A stretch of 64,000 bases of DNA from Streptococcus suis (GTDB lineage Bacteria > Bacillota > Bacilli > Lactobacillales > Streptococcaceae). The notes beneath the pieces are model-generated. The model did no database searches. It worked only from the letters and a program-made list of their open reading frames with translations, and was not told where the DNA came from. The stretch is taken from NCBI GenBank assembly GCA_024583055.1, contig CP102145.1, positions 1,302,001-1,366,000 on the forward strand. Reading direction: 5' to 3'. Positions 37,655 to 49,578 of the stretch are shown in pieces. A program made the position numbers and the translations under genes. The stretch's first letter is position 1. Each line of letters begins with the position of its first letter.

Positions 37655-38851
37655 CTAAAACTCCTCCATCTCCACAAAGGAGGCAAGAATAATCTCTTCC
37701 ACATGGTCCACTGAAAGAGTCACAAAAACATTTCCATCCAAGCGACCATGCAACACAGCCTGCTCGCTCATTTCTCTCACCAAATCTTGGACTGGGATAC
37801 CTACTTCAGGCAAGGTCATCGGAATTTCCATCTCATTTTTGAAGAAATGGTAGGTTTTCTCAATAGCCTGTCTAGCCAATTCTTCATCTGAACCTTCTGT
37901 CAGTCCCCAAACATTGCGGGCATAAGTTGCAAATTTCGCATGTGTCGTCGGATCAGTATCAACACAGAATTTCATCCAGCGCGGTGTCAAGACAGCCAAA
38001 CCAATACCGTGCGTAATATCATAATAGGCCGACAATTCATGCTCGATAGCATGGCAAGTCCAGCCGCCCGCACGTCCACTAGCAACCAAGCCATTCAAAG
38101 CCAGGGTCGAGGTCCAAAGCAAGTTGGCACGCGCCTCATAATTTTCTGGTTCTGCAAGAGCCACCGGACCATGTTTGATGGCCGTCTTCAACAAGCCCTC
38201 TGCAATGCTATCCTGAACATCCACTCCAACTGTGCGATTAAAATATTGCTCAAAAAGATGGCTCATCATATCCGCCGTACCAGCTGCCGTCTGCCATTTT
38301 GAAACCGTGTAAGTCAAGGTCGGATCTAAGAAAGAGGCCCGCGGAATGAGCTCCCAGCCACCTGTACCCAATTTTTCATTGGTCTCCATATTGGAAATCA
38401 CAGCCCCACGGTTCATTTCTGTACCAGTTGCCGCCAGCGTCAGAATATCTACAATCGGAACTGCCTGGCCAATCAGGCGAGGATTTTTGACCAAATCCCA
38501 GGCATCACCATCGTAATAAGCTGCCGCAGCCATAACCTTACTGGCATCAACGACTGAACCGCCACCGACAGCCAAAAGCATGTCTAGGCTATTTTCGCGA
38601 ATCAACCTTCCACCTTCACGGACTGAATCTATCCGCGGATTGGGCTCGATACCTGCCAGCTCCACCCACTCAAAATCATTGTCTTTCAGCAAGGCCGTAA
38701 CCTTATCATAGAGACCAGAGCGTTTGATGGAGCCACCACCGTAGACCAAAAGTACCTTCTTGCCGAATTGTTCCAAGACCTCTGGCAATTCAGCTAAGCG
38801 GTCACGTCCGAAACGGATGTCTGTCGGAATCTGTAAACGAAAATTATTCAT
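37655..38851 (-). CDS. Iron-containing alcohol dehydrogenase (YqhD/BdhA-like)
   Basis: A 398-residue group III alcohol dehydrogenase. NAD(P)-binding is seen in LLVYGGGSIKRSG near 36 and AVGGGSVVDASKV near 94; metal-binding residues lie in the region MSHLFEQYF near 200 and in the histidine-rich CHAIEHELSAYYDITHG near 268-284. The GGGSIK motif is typical of the NADPH-dependent butanol/aldehyde reductase branch. It probably reduces aldehydes during fermentation or detoxification. Two adjacent ATG codons are present; the second (38851) has better spacing to GGAG. Confidence 0.88.
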   Translation of the reverse strand: MNNFRLQIPTDIRFGRDRLAELPEVLEQFGKKVLLVYGGGSIKRSGLYDKVTALLKDNDFEWVELAGIEPNPRIDSVREGGRLIRENSLDMLLAVGGGSVVDASKVMAAAAYYDGDAWDLVKNPRLIGQAVPIVDILTLAATGTEMNRGAVISNMETNEKLGTGGWELIPRASFLDPTLTYTVSKWQTAAGTADMMSHLFEQYFNRTVGVDVQDSIAEGLLKTAIKHGPVALAEPENYEARANLLWTSTLALNGLVASGRAGGWTCHAIEHELSAYYDITHGIGLAVLTPRWMKFCVDTDPTTHAKFATYARNVWGLTEGSDEELARQAIEKTYHFFKNEMEIPMTLPEVGIPVQDLVREMSEQAVLHGRLDGNVFVTLSVDHVEEIILASFVEMEEF

Positions 38852-38944
38852 CATGTCTCCTTTCAACGACGAGAAATGTATAAATTAGTGAAAACGCTAC
38901 ACTCTTAGTATATCATTCTTGGCTCCAAAAATCAGCTGCTGTAG

Positions 38945-38985
38945 ATAGGAAAGCAAAAAGAGGCCAAGACCTCTTTCCTATCCCT
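38945..38985. terminator. Terminator between the CHAP and dehydrogenase genes
   Basis: GATAGGAAAG...AAAGAGG, loop CCAAGA, CCTCTTTCCTATC: a long hairpin just after the CHAP stop codon. Confidence 0.8.
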
Positions 38986-38988
38986 TAT

Positions 38989-39579
38989 CTAAGCATCCGC
39001 TGGTGGGTAGATATAGCTAACCGTACCTGCCCCGGTAGTCGTCGGGTTAAACCATCCACGGTAGTTTCCAATGGACATATTGCCATTAAAATTCGATTCC
39101 ATCACCTGAATGGTCCCGTCTGCTGCTACGTCTGTCACATAAGCCACATGTCCATAGCCACCATCTGTCCATACGATAACGGCACCTACCTGAGGAGTTG
39201 TCCCAACCGTATAGCCCTGAGCCGCAGCACTTGCTGCCCAATCACCTCCATTGCCCCAATAGTTACCTACCCATGGCGCTAGCTCCTTTACACCCCAGGT
39301 ACATTGGCCGACTGGATAGGTGTTGGCAGTATAAGTGGTCGTTACAGCGGAACTATAGGTCGTAGAGGCTGTAGAGACCGTCTCCGAAATGACAGCGCTA
39401 CTGCTATCAGCCACTCCAAATGATTGGTAGATTGGAGCTGGATGTTCTCCCAGATAGCGCGGACCATAGGAATCAAAGGTATCTGCACTAGCCGAGGATT
39501 GTCCCAGCATGGCCATACCTGCAACTAAGCTTGCAGCGATTCCCAATTTCAACTTCTTGTTTGCAAAAAATGTATTCAT
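38989..39579 (-). CDS. Secreted CHAP-domain protein
   Basis: A 196-residue exported protein with a signal peptide ([19 protein letters not shown], likely cleaved near SASA|D at 32), a Ser/Thr-rich linker (55-85), and a C-terminal CHAP amidase/peptidase domain. The catalytic cysteine is C93 in VGQCTWG and the histidine H144 in GYGHVAYV. Such proteins cleave peptidoglycan stem peptides or cross-bridges and serve in cell separation. Unlike PcsB it has no N-terminal coiled coil. A truncated MITE-like element lies 20 bases before its start, in its leader. Confidence 0.88.
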   Translation of the reverse strand: MNTFFANKKLKLGIAASLVAGMAMLGQSSASADTFDSYGPRYLGEHPAPIYQSFGVADSSSAVISETVSTASTTYSSAVTTTYTANTYPVGQCTWGVKELAPWVGNYWGNGGDWAASAAAQGYTVGTTPQVGAVIVWTDGGYGHVAYVTDVAADGTIQVMESNFNGNMSIGNYRGWFNPTTTGAGTVSYIYPPADA

Positions 39580-39599
39580 TTCAATACTTCCTTTCTTCT

Positions 39600-39669
39600 A
39601 GAACCTATATACCCAAGCGAAGCACATTTATATAAAAAATAAAGCTGCCGAGCTATAAAGGTGGGTTCA
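39600..39669. mobile_element. Short MITE-like derivative, copy 4
   Basis: The left end AGAACCTATATACCCAAGCGAAGCACATT is related to the left end of the long copies (AGAACCTATATTCACAAG..). The right end is GGTGGGTTCA. The internal 90 bp are missing. It sits in the leader of the CHAP gene rather than at a stop codon. Confidence 0.55.
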
Positions 39670-39797
39670 GATATTACCCTATCTATCCTAAGGCAGAAAG
39701 CTTGAAGAAGCCTTAAATAAATATGACAACTGTTACAGCTGACTCACAAGCAGATGACAAACATGTTATAATGGAAAAAATGATTGGAGGAAAGTCT

Positions 39798-40562
39798 ATG
39801 AAACATATAATCTTGATTCACGGAACCTGGTGCGATGGGGCTGTCTGGGGAGAATTTGCCACAAAATTAGAAAAAATGGGAATCATTGTTCACACGCCTA
39901 GCCTGCGCTACCACGACTTACCCTATGAGCAGGTGATGGAAAAGGTTGGTGCCGTCAGCCTGACCGACTACGCTGATGATTTGGTTGCCCTGGTCGAAAG
40001 TCTGGAAGAGCCTCCTCTACTACTAGGGCATTCTCTGGGCTGTCTCTTGGCACAAATGGTCGCCGAGCGCACAGAAATCGCCGGCATGATTCTCATGGGA
40101 CCTGCCCCTACCGCCGACATCTTTGCCCTCTATCCAACCATGATTCGTTGTTTCATCCGCCACTTCCTGCGCTGGGGCTTCTGGAAAAAGCCCATGCCAC
40201 CATACAAGGATGAGTTTTTCACCTATTGCCTCAACGTCCAGGACCCTAGCCTCAAGGAGGATATCTTCAAGACCCTGGTTCCTGAATCCGGCAAGATTTA
40301 CACTCAGATGGCCTTTCCTTTCTTTGACAAAAGCAGAGCAGGCTATGTGGATTTCAGCAAGATTTCGGGTCCAGTCCTGGTCATCACGGGCAGCGAAGAC
40401 AAGATGACCGTATCCGCCATCGCCAGAAAAACAGCTCAGAACTACGCCGAATCAGTGCTCGTGTCCCTAACAGGAGCCGACCACATGTACGAATCCGGCA
40501 AATTCCAAGACAAAACCCTCTCTGTTATCCGCGCCTGGTTGACCGAGAAGAATTTCATCTGA
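39798..40562 (+). CDS. Alpha/beta hydrolase
   Basis: A 254-residue hydrolase with the fold start IILIHGTWCDGAVWG (oxyanion HG), the nucleophile elbow GHSLGCLLAQ near 78 (serine at about 80), an acidic residue in VITGSEDKMT near 200, and the histidine in GADHMYESGKF near 235. It is probably an esterase or lipase-like enzyme; the substrate is unknown. The start at 39798 has GGAGG at good distance, and an extended -10 (TGT-TATAAT, 39764-39772) precedes it; earlier in-frame ATGs lie upstream of the -10 and are rejected. Confidence 0.85.
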   Translation: MKHIILIHGTWCDGAVWGEFATKLEKMGIIVHTPSLRYHDLPYEQVMEKVGAVSLTDYADDLVALVESLEEPPLLLGHSLGCLLAQMVAERTEIAGMILMGPAPTADIFALYPTMIRCFIRHFLRWGFWKKPMPPYKDEFFTYCLNVQDPSLKEDIFKTLVPESGKIYTQMAFPFFDKSRAGYVDFSKISGPVLVITGSEDKMTVSAIARKTAQNYAESVLVSLTGADHMYESGKFQDKTLSVIRAWLTEKNFI

Positions 40563-40665
40563 TTCCCCACACCAATTGCGCTTAGGTTTCTCAAAAATAT
40601 AGTAGATTATTTGACGGTTTTAAAGTATAATAAGCTAGTACGTAAAATCAGAAAGTTCCGCAAGC

Positions 40666-41817
40666 ATGAAGCAATCTATCAAATCAAACATCCGAAAACG
40701 AAAAATACAAAGACCCCTATGGAAAAAATTAGCCATTGGACTCCTGGTCCCCCTATTGGCCCTGGGACTTTGGTACTCTGTCAGTCTGGCCAATTACTAT
40801 CTCCAAGCACATCTGACAGAAAGATTTCCCCAGCATGTGCAAGAAATTTACTTCATTCTCTTCGCCCTGCTCTATAGTGGCCTTGTTCTGGTCCTGTCTT
40901 TCTCGCTCTGGCTCTGGTGGAAAGTCATTTTTGACGAAAAATTCACCTGGTGGAAACCAGCTTCCTTACTGGTCGTCTGGCTACCCGTCTTTCCAGTCTT
41001 CTACCTTGTTAAACAAGAGGCCAGACAGATTATCCCAAAGTCTCCACAGGTCATTTCCCACCGGGCCCTCAACGGTCCTAGCGCAGTTGAAAATAGTCTC
41101 GAGGCCTTCCAAATTTCCAGCAAAAGCAAGTTTGACTACATTGAAATTGACATCTGGGAAACAGCAGATTTGGAATATGTGGTCTTTCACGACCCTAATC
41201 TATCCGGCTGGACAGGGCTCCACTATCGGCCACACGACCTGCCCTTAAGCACTCTAACCAACATTAGCTTGACCGATCAAGAGGGGCACACAGCCCATAT
41301 CGCCAGCTTTGATCAGATTCTGACAGAGGCCGAAAAGTCTGGTCAAAAGCTCCTGATTGATTTCAAAACTTCTGAGCTAGACAGTCCACAGATTGTAGAA
41401 AACTTTCTAGGAAAATACCAACAGCGGTTAGAGCAAGGCCAGCATCAACTACAAACAGCTGACCAAGAATTTATGAAGAGAGTCCTCAGCCACTCACCTA
41501 AATTTGAAACAGTCTTGATTATGAATTCCATCCTTGAGGAGCAATTTCCAGGTCTGACTGGATTCAGCGTCCCTTTGAGCGACCTGTCTCCCGAATTACA
41601 TGATTACATCAAAGCCTCCAAGAAATTTCTCTATGTATGGACAGTCAATGATGAAGCTGGCGTGACCCAGGCAGATGATTTAGCGGTTGATGGCATCATT
41701 TCAGACTTTCCTGGCAAGACCCAAGACCAACTAAACCACACCTTGGTGTATTCTAAGTACAAGGATTATTATCACAAGCAATTGGAGAACCTTCTCATCT
41801 TTCCAAGCTTAAAATAA
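40666..41817 (+). CDS. Membrane glycerophosphodiester phosphodiesterase family protein
   Basis: A 383-residue protein. The first 120 residues contain two or three membrane helices (LAIGLLVPLLALGLWYSVSL, FILFALLYSGLVLVL, WKPASLLVVWLPVFPVF). The rest is a GDPD domain: SHRALNGPSAVENSLEAF near 127 with the catalytic HR and EN, EIDIWETADLEYVVFHDP near 160, and a VWTVNDE motif near 325. It probably hydrolyses glycerophosphodiesters or acts on lipid-linked polymers at the membrane. No ribosome site of full strength is seen; GAAAG and AAGC precede the ATG at 40666. Confidence 0.8.
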   Translation: MKQSIKSNIRKRKIQRPLWKKLAIGLLVPLLALGLWYSVSLANYYLQAHLTERFPQHVQEIYFILFALLYSGLVLVLSFSLWLWWKVIFDEKFTWWKPASLLVVWLPVFPVFYLVKQEARQIIPKSPQVISHRALNGPSAVENSLEAFQISSKSKFDYIEIDIWETADLEYVVFHDPNLSGWTGLHYRPHDLPLSTLTNISLTDQEGHTAHIASFDQILTEAEKSGQKLLIDFKTSELDSPQIVENFLGKYQQRLEQGQHQLQTADQEFMKRVLSHSPKFETVLIMNSILEEQFPGLTGFSVPLSDLSPELHDYIKASKKFLYVWTVNDEAGVTQADDLAVDGIISDFPGKTQDQLNHTLVYSKYKDYYHKQLENLLIFPSLK

Positions 41818-41831
41818 AGACAGCATAGTAG

Positions 41832-41864
41832 CAATCAGGTGGACACCATCTGGTTGTTTTTTTT
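41832..41864 (+). terminator. Terminator of the GDPD gene
   Basis: CAATCAGGTGG and CCATCTGGTTG pair with G-U wobbles around a three-base loop, followed by eight T. Confidence 0.8.
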
Positions 41865-41875
41865 GAACAGGTTAC

Positions 41876-41906
41876 ACAAAAAGAGAAGACCAAACGGTCT
41901 TCCCTT
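41876..41906 (-). terminator. Terminator of rpoC
   Basis: On the minus strand AAGGGAAGACC-GTTT-GGTCTTCTCTT is followed by TTTTG. It faces the GDPD terminator. Confidence 0.85.
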
Positions 41907-41914
41907 AAAGCTTA

Positions 41915-44900
41915 TTATTCAGTTACAGCTTCAAGCTCTGCTTCTGCTGCAAGTTCTTCGGCTACTGTATCTTCAATGATTTCAACTTCATTGACTGCTT
42001 GTGGTTCAAGATTACGGTAGCGGGCCATACCTGTACCTGCTGGGATAATCTTACCGATAATAACGTTCTCTTTAAGACCGAGAAGGTTATCACGTTTACC
42101 ACGGATGGCAGCATCTGTCAGGACACGAGTTGTTTCCTGGAAGGATGCGGCAGACAAGAATGAGTTGGTTTCAAGAGAGGCTTTGGTAATACCCATAAGA
42201 ACTGGACGAGCTGTTGCCGGAATGCCACCTGCAATAACCACGTCAGCATTGGCATCTGTAAAGTCTGTGATGTCCATAAGGGTACCCATGAGAAGATCTG
42301 TATCACCTGGATCCATGACACGAACTTTACGAAGCATTTGACGAACCATTACCTCAATGTGCTTGTCGCCGATTTCTACACCCTGGCTACGGTAAACTTT
42401 TTGAACCTCAGAAAGAAGATAAGTTTCAACCGCCAAGACATCACGGACTTCAAGCAAGCGTTTCGGTTGGATAGAACCTTCGGTAAGGGCTGCTCCACGC
42501 GCAACTTGGTCACCAACTTCAACTTTCATACGGGCTGTAAATGGAACCACATATTCGCCTTCGCCAGTTTTACCCTTAACAAAGACTTTCTTGGTACGCG
42601 TTGCCGCATCTTCTTCAATCGCTGTAACTTCACCTTTGACCTCAGTGATAACCGCTTCCCCTTTCGGATTGCGGGCTTCAAAGATCTCTTGAACACGAGG
42701 AAGACCTTGCGTGATATCGCTGTTTGAGGCTACACCACCCGTGTGGAAGGTACGCATTGTAAGCTGTGTACCAGGCTCACCGATAGATTGGGCTGCAATC
42801 GTACCAACTGCTTCACCCACTTCAACCGCATCACCTGTCGCCAAGTTGATACCGTAACAATGACGGCAGACTCCATGACGAGTATTACATGTAAATACGC
42901 TACGGATGGTTACTTGTTCAACACCAGCATTGACAATATCACGAGCAATATCTTCGGTAATCAATTGGTTTGGACCGATGATGACTGCACCAGTTTCAGG
43001 ATGTTTAACCGTTTTCTTAGTGTAACGACCTTGCAAACGCTCTTCAAGTGGCTCGATCATTTCCTTGCCATCTGTGATCGAACGGATGTCAAGACCACGG
43101 TCTGTTCCACAGTCGTCTTCACGGATAATAACATCTTGGGCAACGTCAACCAAACGACGAGTCAAGTAACCTGAGTCGGCTGTCTTCAAGGCCGTATCCG
43201 TCATACCCTTACGGGCACCGTGAGTAGAGAAGAACATTTCCAATACAGAAAGACCTTCACGGAAGTTAGACAAGATTGGCAATTCCATGATACGTCCGTT
43301 CGGAGCTGACATCAGACCACGCATACCGGCCAACTGGGAGAAGTTGGAAATGTTACCACGGGCACCAGAGTCCATCATCATAACGATTGGGTTCTTAGGA
43401 TCTTGTTTTTCAACCAGACGTTTTTCCAATTTTTCCTTAGCTGAACGCCATTCATCTGTAACTGCTGCATAACGCTCATCGTCAGTAATCATACCACGAC
43501 GGAATTGTTTCTTGATTTGTTCGACACGTTCGTGAGATTCTTCAATGATTTCAGCCTTGTTGTCGATAACTGGGATATCGGCAATACCCACTGTCAAACC
43601 AGCGAGTGTTGAGTGATAGTAACCTAAGTCTTTCAAACGGTCAAGTAGGGCTGATGTTTCAGTTGTACGGAAACGCTTGAAGATTTCAGCGATGATGTTC
43701 CCAAGATTTTTCTTCTTGAATGGTGGATTGATTGGCAATTCTGCAATAGCAGCCTTGATATCTGATCCTGGTTCCAAGAAGTATTTATCAGGAGTTCCTT
43801 CTGTCAAGTTAGCGTTGTTTGGCTCTTGCAAGTATGGAAGACCTTCTGGCATAATCGCGTTAAACAAGATTTTTCCGACAGTTGTCATCATAATCTTGTG
43901 CTTTTGGTTGTCTTTCCATGGCTTGTCCAAGCTATCTGTTGCAATACCAACACGGGTATGCAAGTGAACATAGCCATTGCGGTAAGCCATAACCGCTTCA
44001 TCCGCATCCTTGAAGACCATACCCTCGCCTTCGCGACCAGCATCTTCCATGGTCAAGTAGTAGTTACCCAAGACCATATCCTGAGACGGTGTTACGACTG
44101 GTTTACCATCTTTAGGGTTAAGGATGTGCTCAGCAGCCAGCATAAGGATACGCGCTTCTGCCTGCGCTTCTTCTGACAATGGAACGTGAATGGCCATCTG
44201 GTCACCGTCAAAGTCGGCGTTGTAGGCTTCACAGACAAGCGGGTGCAAGCGAAGAGCCTTACCGTCAATGAGGACTGGCTCAAAAGCCTGAATCCCCAAA
44301 CGGTGAAGGGTAGGTGCGCGGTTCAAAAGAACTGGGTGTTCTTTGATCACTTCTTCCAAGATATCCCAAATACGGTCATCACCACGCTCAATCAAACGTT
44401 TTGCAGCTTTTACGTTACCAGCAATATCACGGGCAACGATTTCACGCATGACAAACGGTTTGAAGAGCTCGATCGCCATTTCGCGTGGCACACCACATTG
44501 GTACATTTTAAGCGTTGGACCAACGGCGATAACGGAACGTCCTGAGAAGTCAACACGCTTACCAAGCAAGTTTTGACGGAAACGTCCTTGCTTACCTTTA
44601 AGCATGTGGCTGAGTGATTTAAGTGGACGGCTACCTGGTCCAGTGATTGGACGACCACGGCGACCGTTGTCAATCAAAGCATCCACAGCTTCTTGGAGCA
44701 TACGTTTTTCGTTTTGTACGATGATTCCTGGGGCATTAAGTTCCAAGAGACGAGCCAAACGGTTGTTACGGTTGATTACACGGCGATAGAGTTCGTTCAA
44801 GTCAGATGCGGCAAAACGGCCACCATCCAACTGAACCATTGGACGCAAATCTGGCGGAATAACTGGAAGGATATTGAGAATCATCCATTCTGGCTTGTTA

Positions 44901-45562
44901 CCAGATTTGTAGAAGGCATCCAATACATCCAAGCGACGAACTGCTTTAATGCGTTTTTGACCAGAAGCTGTTTTCAATTCTTCTTTCAAAGCTGCGATTT
45001 CTTTTGGAAGATCGACTTGCTTCAAGAGGTCTTGAATCGCTTCTGCCCCCATTTTGGCAACGAATGAACCATAGCCGAATTCACGCAAACGCTCGCGGTA
45101 TTCGCGCTCTGTCATGATAGACTTGTGCTCAAGCGGTGTATCTTTCGGATCAATCACCACATAAGCTGCGAAGTAAATAACTTCTTCAAGCGCACGTGGG
45201 CTCATATCCAAGGTCAAGCCCATACGGCTTGGAATACCTTTGAAATACCAGATGTGTGAGATTGGAGCTTTCAACTCAATATGGCCCATACGCTCACGGC
45301 GGACTTTTGCACGAGTTACTTCCACACCACAGCGGTCACAAGTGATCCCTTTATAACGGATACGCTTGTATTTACCACATGAACACTCCCAGTCTTTTGT
45401 TGGACCAAAGATCACTTCATCAAAAAGTCCATCACGTTCTGGTTTTAGTGTACGATAGTTGATTGTTTCAGGTTTTTTAACCTCACCGTAAGACCATGAA
45501 CGAACCTTACTTGGTGAAGCTAACGTGATTTGCATACTTTTAAATCGATTTACGTCAACCAC
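41915..45562 (-). CDS. rpoC: RNA polymerase beta' subunit
   Basis: A 1215-residue catalytic subunit of RNA polymerase. The N-terminal zinc site is [20 protein letters not shown] near 60, the active-site magnesium motif [15 protein letters not shown] near 450, the second zinc site lies around [13 protein letters not shown] near 880, and trigger-loop/bridge-helix regions ([20 protein letters not shown]) are intact. It follows rpoB with a 155-base gap. No frameshift or truncation is seen. Confidence 0.98.
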   Translation of the reverse strand: MVDVNRFKSMQITLASPSKVRSWSYGEVKKPETINYRTLKPERDGLFDEVIFGPTKDWECSCGKYKRIRYKGITCDRCGVEVTRAKVRRERMGHIELKAPISHIWYFKGIPSRMGLTLDMSPRALEEVIYFAAYVVIDPKDTPLEHKSIMTEREYRERLREFGYGSFVAKMGAEAIQDLLKQVDLPKEIAALKEELKTASGQKRIKAVRRLDVLDAFYKSGNKPEWMILNILPVIPPDLRPMVQLDGGRFAASDLNELYRRVINRNNRLARLLELNAPGIIVQNEKRMLQEAVDALIDNGRRGRPITGPGSRPLKSLSHMLKGKQGRFRQNLLGKRVDFSGRSVIAVGPTLKMYQCGVPREMAIELFKPFVMREIVARDIAGNVKAAKRLIERGDDRIWDILEEVIKEHPVLLNRAPTLHRLGIQAFEPVLIDGKALRLHPLVCEAYNADFDGDQMAIHVPLSEEAQAEARILMLAAEHILNPKDGKPVVTPSQDMVLGNYYLTMEDAGREGEGMVFKDADEAVMAYRNGYVHLHTRVGIATDSLDKPWKDNQKHKIMMTTVGKILFNAIMPEGLPYLQEPNNANLTEGTPDKYFLEPGSDIKAAIAELPINPPFKKKNLGNIIAEIFKRFRTTETSALLDRLKDLGYYHSTLAGLTVGIADIPVIDNKAEIIEESHERVEQIKKQFRRGMITDDERYAAVTDEWRSAKEKLEKRLVEKQDPKNPIVMMMDSGARGNISNFSQLAGMRGLMSAPNGRIMELPILSNFREGLSVLEMFFSTHGARKGMTDTALKTADSGYLTRRLVDVAQDVIIREDDCGTDRGLDIRSITDGKEMIEPLEERLQGRYTKKTVKHPETGAVIIGPNQLITEDIARDIVNAGVEQVTIRSVFTCNTRHGVCRHCYGINLATGDAVEVGEAVGTIAAQSIGEPGTQLTMRTFHTGGVASNSDITQGLPRVQEIFEARNPKGEAVITEVKGEVTAIEEDAATRTKKVFVKGKTGEGEYVVPFTARMKVEVGDQVARGAALTEGSIQPKRLLEVRDVLAVETYLLSEVQKVYRSQGVEIGDKHIEVMVRQMLRKVRVMDPGDTDLLMGTLMDITDFTDANADVVIAGGIPATARPVLMGITKASLETNSFLSAASFQETTRVLTDAAIRGKRDNLLGLKENVIIGKIIPAGTGMARYRNLEPQAVNEVEIIEDTVAEELAAEAELEAVTE

Positions 45563-45717
45563 TAATAATCCCTTTCTTTTCTTGTGAGAGGTGGATGAGT
45601 CACACCTCGGATTCTTGAATAACCGACAAAGTTGCTAGACTGACTAGCACCAGACAGACTAGGCGATCCCAGTTGATACAAAATCAAGCAAGGACCTCCC
45701 CCTAGCATCCTATCTGA

Positions 45718-48700
45718 TTATTCTTTGTCTTCTGCTTCTTCTGCTGCAAAGGCTGCCGCTGCGTCAGCTGCTGCTTTTGCACGTGCTTTTTCAAGATCAT
45801 CTACGTGGATGATATCATCATCTTCACCTTCATCAAGGTCACGCAATTCTACTTCGTTATCATCTTCATCAAGGACACGCATATCCAAACCAAGTGATTG
45901 CAATTCTTTGACAAGAACGCGGAATGATTCTGGAACGCCTGGTTTTGGAATTGGTTTGCCTTTTGTGATGGCTTCATAGGCTTTCAGACGGCCTGTCACA
46001 TCATCTGACTTGTAGGTCAAGATTTCTTGTAGGACGTTTGAAGCACCGTAGGCTTCAAGGGCCCAAACCTCCATCTCACCGAAACGCTGACCACCAAACT
46101 GAGCCTTACCTCCGAGTGGCTGTTGGGTAACGAGTGAGTATGGTCCGACTGAGCGGGCATGAAGTTTATCATCAACCATGTGGTGAAGCTTGATCATGTA
46201 CATGACACCGACAGACACACGGTTATCAAATGGCTCACCGGTACGTCCATCGTAAAGAATGGTCTTGGCATCTGAATCCATACCCGCTTCTTTAACGGTT
46301 GACCAAAGATCTTCTGAGCTTGCACCATCGAAAACTGGTGTTGCAATATGGATACCCAAGTTACGAGCCGCCATACCCAAGTGGAGTTCCATAACCTGAC
46401 CGATGTTCATACGAGATGGCACCCCGAGTGGGTTCAACATGATATCAACTGGCGTTCCGTCTGGAAGATACGGCATATCCTCAACAGGAACAATACGTGA
46501 AACGACACCCTTGTTACCGTGACGACCGGCCATCTTATCTCCGACCTTGATCTTACGTTTTTGAGCGATGTAGACACGAACCAGCATGTTAACACCTGAT
46601 TGCAATTCATCACCGTTGGCACGAGTAAAGATTTTCACATCACGAACGACACCATCGGCACCGTGAGGTACACGAAGAGAGGTATCACGTACTTCACGTG
46701 ACTTGTCACCGAAGATAGCGTGCAAAAGACGCTCTTCAGCAGAAAGATCTTTTTCACCTTTTGGTGTAACTTTACCAACAAGGATATCGCCTTCTTTAAC
46801 TTCCGCACCGATATGGATAATACCCATTTCGTCCAAGTTGCGAAGAGCATCTTCACCAACGTTTGGAATTTCGCGTGTGATTTCTTCAGGGCCTAACTTG
46901 GTATCGCGGGTTTCTGATTCGTATTCTTCCAAGTGAACAGATGTATAGACATCTTCTTTCACCAGACGCTCAGACATGATAACCGCATCCTCGAAGTTAT
47001 AACCTTCCCAGGTCATGTAGGCAACGATTGGGTTTTGACCGAGGGCCATTTCCCCACGTTCCATAGAAGGACCATCTGCGATAAAGTCGCCTTTTTCAAC
47101 GACATCGCCTACTTTTACAAGGGTACGTTGGTTATAGGCTGTACCAGAGTTTGAACGGCGGAATTTTTGAATGCTATAAACATCCAAGGAACCATCTTCA
47201 CGGCGTACTTCTACCTTGTCCGCATCTGCATAAGTTACCTTACCATCATGTTGAGCAATAACTGCCGCACCTGAGTCATGAGCAGCCTGATACTCCATAC
47301 CAGTACCAACGTAAGGTGCTTTTGGATCAATCAATGGAACAGCCTGACGTTGCATGTTGGCACCCATGAGGGCACGGTTGGAGTCATCGTTTTCCAAGAA
47401 AGGAATACATGCTGTCGCAACAGCAACTACCTGTTTCGGTGAAACGTCCATGAAGTCCGCTGAATCTGCTGGGAACTCTTGGTTATTACCTTGGTGACGT
47501 CCCATAACGATTTTATCAACGAAACGGTTGTTTTCATCAAGTGGTGATGTTGATTGGGCTACGATGTAGGCATCTTCTTCATCTGCTGTCAACCAAACGA
47601 TTTCGTTCGTTACTGTACCAGTTGCACGGTCGATCTTGCGGTATGGTGTTTGGATGAAACCATACTTGTTGAGGTGACCATAAGAAGACAAGTTGTTGAT
47701 CAAACCGATGTTTGGTCCCTCAGGCGTTTCAATCGGACACATACGACCATAGTGAGTGTAGTGAACATCTCGAACCTCATAACCAGCGCGGTCACGGGTC
47801 AAACCACCAGGTCCCAAGGCTGACAAACGGCGTTTGTGAGACAACTCGGAAAGTGGGTTGTGTTGGTCCATGAACTGTGACAACTGAGATGAACCAAAGA
47901 ATTCTTTGATTGCAGCTGTAACAGGGCGGATATTGATGATTTGTTGTGGCGTCAATACTTCATTGTCTTGAACAGACATACGCTCACGCAAGTTACGTTC
48001 CATACGGGTCAAACCGATACGGACCTGGTTGGCAAGCAATTCACCAACGGCACGAATACGACGGTTACCCAAATGGTCAATATCATCTACACGACCAAGA
48101 CCTTCAGCCAAGTTGAGGAAGTAGCTCATCTCTGCCAAGATATCCGCAGGTGTTACTGTACGTACGTTTTCTGCTGGATTGGCATTACCAATCACTGTTA
48201 CAACACGGTCTGGATCTTTTGGTGCCACAATCTTGAATTTCTGCAAAAGAACTGGCTCAAGAAGAACAGCGTTGTCATTTGGAATGTATTCAACAAGGTT
48301 GAGTTCGTCGAATTGAGCTTCTACTTTTTCAAGCACATCACGGCTCAAGACTGTACCTGCTTCCAAGACGATTTCGCCTGTCTCACCGTTAATCACATGC
48401 TCAGCAAGTGTTTGGTTGAGCAAACGAGTACGGAGGTTGAGTTTTTTATTAATCTTGTAACGACCAACAGGTGCCAAGTCGTAACGACGTGGGTCAAAGA
48501 AACGAGCTGTCAAAAGGCTACGAGAACTTTCAGCTGTCTTTGGTTCACCTGGACGAAGACGCTCATAGATTTCCTTGAGGGCTTCATCTGTACGAGAATC
48601 CGCTGGATTTTTATGAATATCTTTCTCAATAGTGTTGCGAACCAATTCGCTATCACCAAAGATGTCAAAGATTTCATCATCACCTGAGAAACCAAGTGCA

Positions 48701-49290
48701 CGTACAAGCGTTGTAAATGGAATTTTACGCGTACGGTCGATACGAGTATAAGCAATGTCTTTTGAATCTGTTTCCAATTCCAACCATGCTCCACGGTTAG
48801 GAATAACCGTTGAACCATAACCAACCTTACCGTTCTTATCAACTTTATCGTTGAAATAAACACCTGGTGAACGAACCAACTGAGAAACGATGATACGCTC
48901 TGCACCGTTGATGATGAAGGTACCCATTTCAGTCATGATTGGAAACTCACCGAAGAAAACTTCCTGAGTCTTAATCTCGCCAGTTTCCTTATTCACAAGA
49001 CGGAAGGTTACATAAATTGGAGCTGAGTAGTTGGCATCGTGTGCACGCGCCTCTTCCAAAGTATATTTTGGTTGCTTCAACTCATAACCCACAAATTCCA
49101 ATTCCATGGTATCTGTGAAGTTTGAAACTGGAAGTACATCTTCAAAGACCTCTTTCAAACCATAATCTAAAAAGTCTTGGAAAGAGTCCGTTTGGATTTC
49201 AATCAAATTTGGTAAATCAAGAACTTCCTTGATTCTTGAAAAACTACGACGGGTACGGTGCTTACCGTACTGAACTTCATGTCCTGCCAA
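45718..49290 (-). CDS. rpoB: RNA polymerase beta subunit
   Basis: A 1190-residue subunit. The rifampicin-binding cluster [20 protein letters not shown] and [12 protein letters not shown] (near 465-495) carries the wild-type residues, so the sequence predicts sensitivity. Other conserved parts are the [13 protein letters not shown] block, the [22 protein letters not shown] clamp-interacting region near 1080, and an acidic C-terminal tail with a poly-Ala stretch. A promoter lies 110 bases upstream. rpoC follows in the same operon. Confidence 0.98.
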   Translation of the reverse strand: MAGHEVQYGKHRTRRSFSRIKEVLDLPNLIEIQTDSFQDFLDYGLKEVFEDVLPVSNFTDTMELEFVGYELKQPKYTLEEARAHDANYSAPIYVTFRLVNKETGEIKTQEVFFGEFPIMTEMGTFIINGAERIIVSQLVRSPGVYFNDKVDKNGKVGYGSTVIPNRGAWLELETDSKDIAYTRIDRTRKIPFTTLVRALGFSGDDEIFDIFGDSELVRNTIEKDIHKNPADSRTDEALKEIYERLRPGEPKTAESSRSLLTARFFDPRRYDLAPVGRYKINKKLNLRTRLLNQTLAEHVINGETGEIVLEAGTVLSRDVLEKVEAQFDELNLVEYIPNDNAVLLEPVLLQKFKIVAPKDPDRVVTVIGNANPAENVRTVTPADILAEMSYFLNLAEGLGRVDDIDHLGNRRIRAVGELLANQVRIGLTRMERNLRERMSVQDNEVLTPQQIINIRPVTAAIKEFFGSSQLSQFMDQHNPLSELSHKRRLSALGPGGLTRDRAGYEVRDVHYTHYGRMCPIETPEGPNIGLINNLSSYGHLNKYGFIQTPYRKIDRATGTVTNEIVWLTADEEDAYIVAQSTSPLDENNRFVDKIVMGRHQGNNQEFPADSADFMDVSPKQVVAVATACIPFLENDDSNRALMGANMQRQAVPLIDPKAPYVGTGMEYQAAHDSGAAVIAQHDGKVTYADADKVEVRREDGSLDVYSIQKFRRSNSGTAYNQRTLVKVGDVVEKGDFIADGPSMERGEMALGQNPIVAYMTWEGYNFEDAVIMSERLVKEDVYTSVHLEEYESETRDTKLGPEEITREIPNVGEDALRNLDEMGIIHIGAEVKEGDILVGKVTPKGEKDLSAEERLLHAIFGDKSREVRDTSLRVPHGADGVVRDVKIFTRANGDELQSGVNMLVRVYIAQKRKIKVGDKMAGRHGNKGVVSRIVPVEDMPYLPDGTPVDIMLNPLGVPSRMNIGQVMELHLGMAARNLGIHIATPVFDGASSEDLWSTVKEAGMDSDAKTILYDGRTGEPFDNRVSVGVMYMIKLHHMVDDKLHARSVGPYSLVTQQPLGGKAQFGGQRFGEMEVWALEAYGASNVLQEILTYKSDDVTGRLKAYEAITKGKPIPKPGVPESFRVLVKELQSLGLDMRVLDEDDNEVELRDLDEGEDDDIIHVDDLEKARAKAAADAAAAFAAEEAEDKE

Positions 49291-49397
49291 AAGTTTTCTC
49301 CTTTGTAATAAGATACGAGACCGTCAAGCTACTCGCTATCCGGTCGAGTTTTATCTATCGCCAGCCCTAGCGAGCTAGCTTTTGTCCTTTTTCTGAA

Positions 49398-49426
49398 TAT
49401 TTAGAATCTTTAAGAATACATTACAA
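49398..49426 (-). promoter_or_regulatory. rpoBC promoter
   Basis: TTGTAA (49421-49426) and TAAATA (49398-49403) on the minus strand, 17-bp spacer, about 100 bases before rpoB. Confidence 0.55.
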
Positions 49427-49452
49427 TTCCTAAAAATCCATCAAATAGACAC

Positions 49453-49498
49453 AAAAAGAGCAGCTAAATCTTCCTTTGAAAAGTGTGATTTAACTGCT
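49453..49498 (-). terminator. Terminator of pbp1b
   Basis: On the minus strand AGCAGTTAAATC and GATTTAGCTGCT pair, followed by CTTTTTG. A second hairpin (GTCTTGTTTG / CAAACAAGAC, 49504-49533) precedes it. Confidence 0.8.
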
Positions 49499-49578
49499 GC
49501 AAGTCTTGTTTGGACAAGATTTCAAACAAGACAGACGACAAATTATTTATAAAATTATAACACAAGACCGCTTGAAAA

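Noticed and set aside
40600..40632. TTGACG and TATAAT before the GDPD gene as a promoter
   Set aside because: The spacing is only about nine bases, so the two boxes cannot belong together; the -10 alone is not enough.
46434..48687. Possible rifampicin-resistance change in rpoB
   Set aside because: The residues of the rifampicin cluster are those of the sensitive type; serine for threonine before HKRR is a normal streptococcal variation.
41915..49290. Many open frames on the plus strand opposite rpoC and rpoB, some above 200 codons
   Set aside because: They are shadows of the highly conserved coding strand, without ribosome sites or recognisable products.
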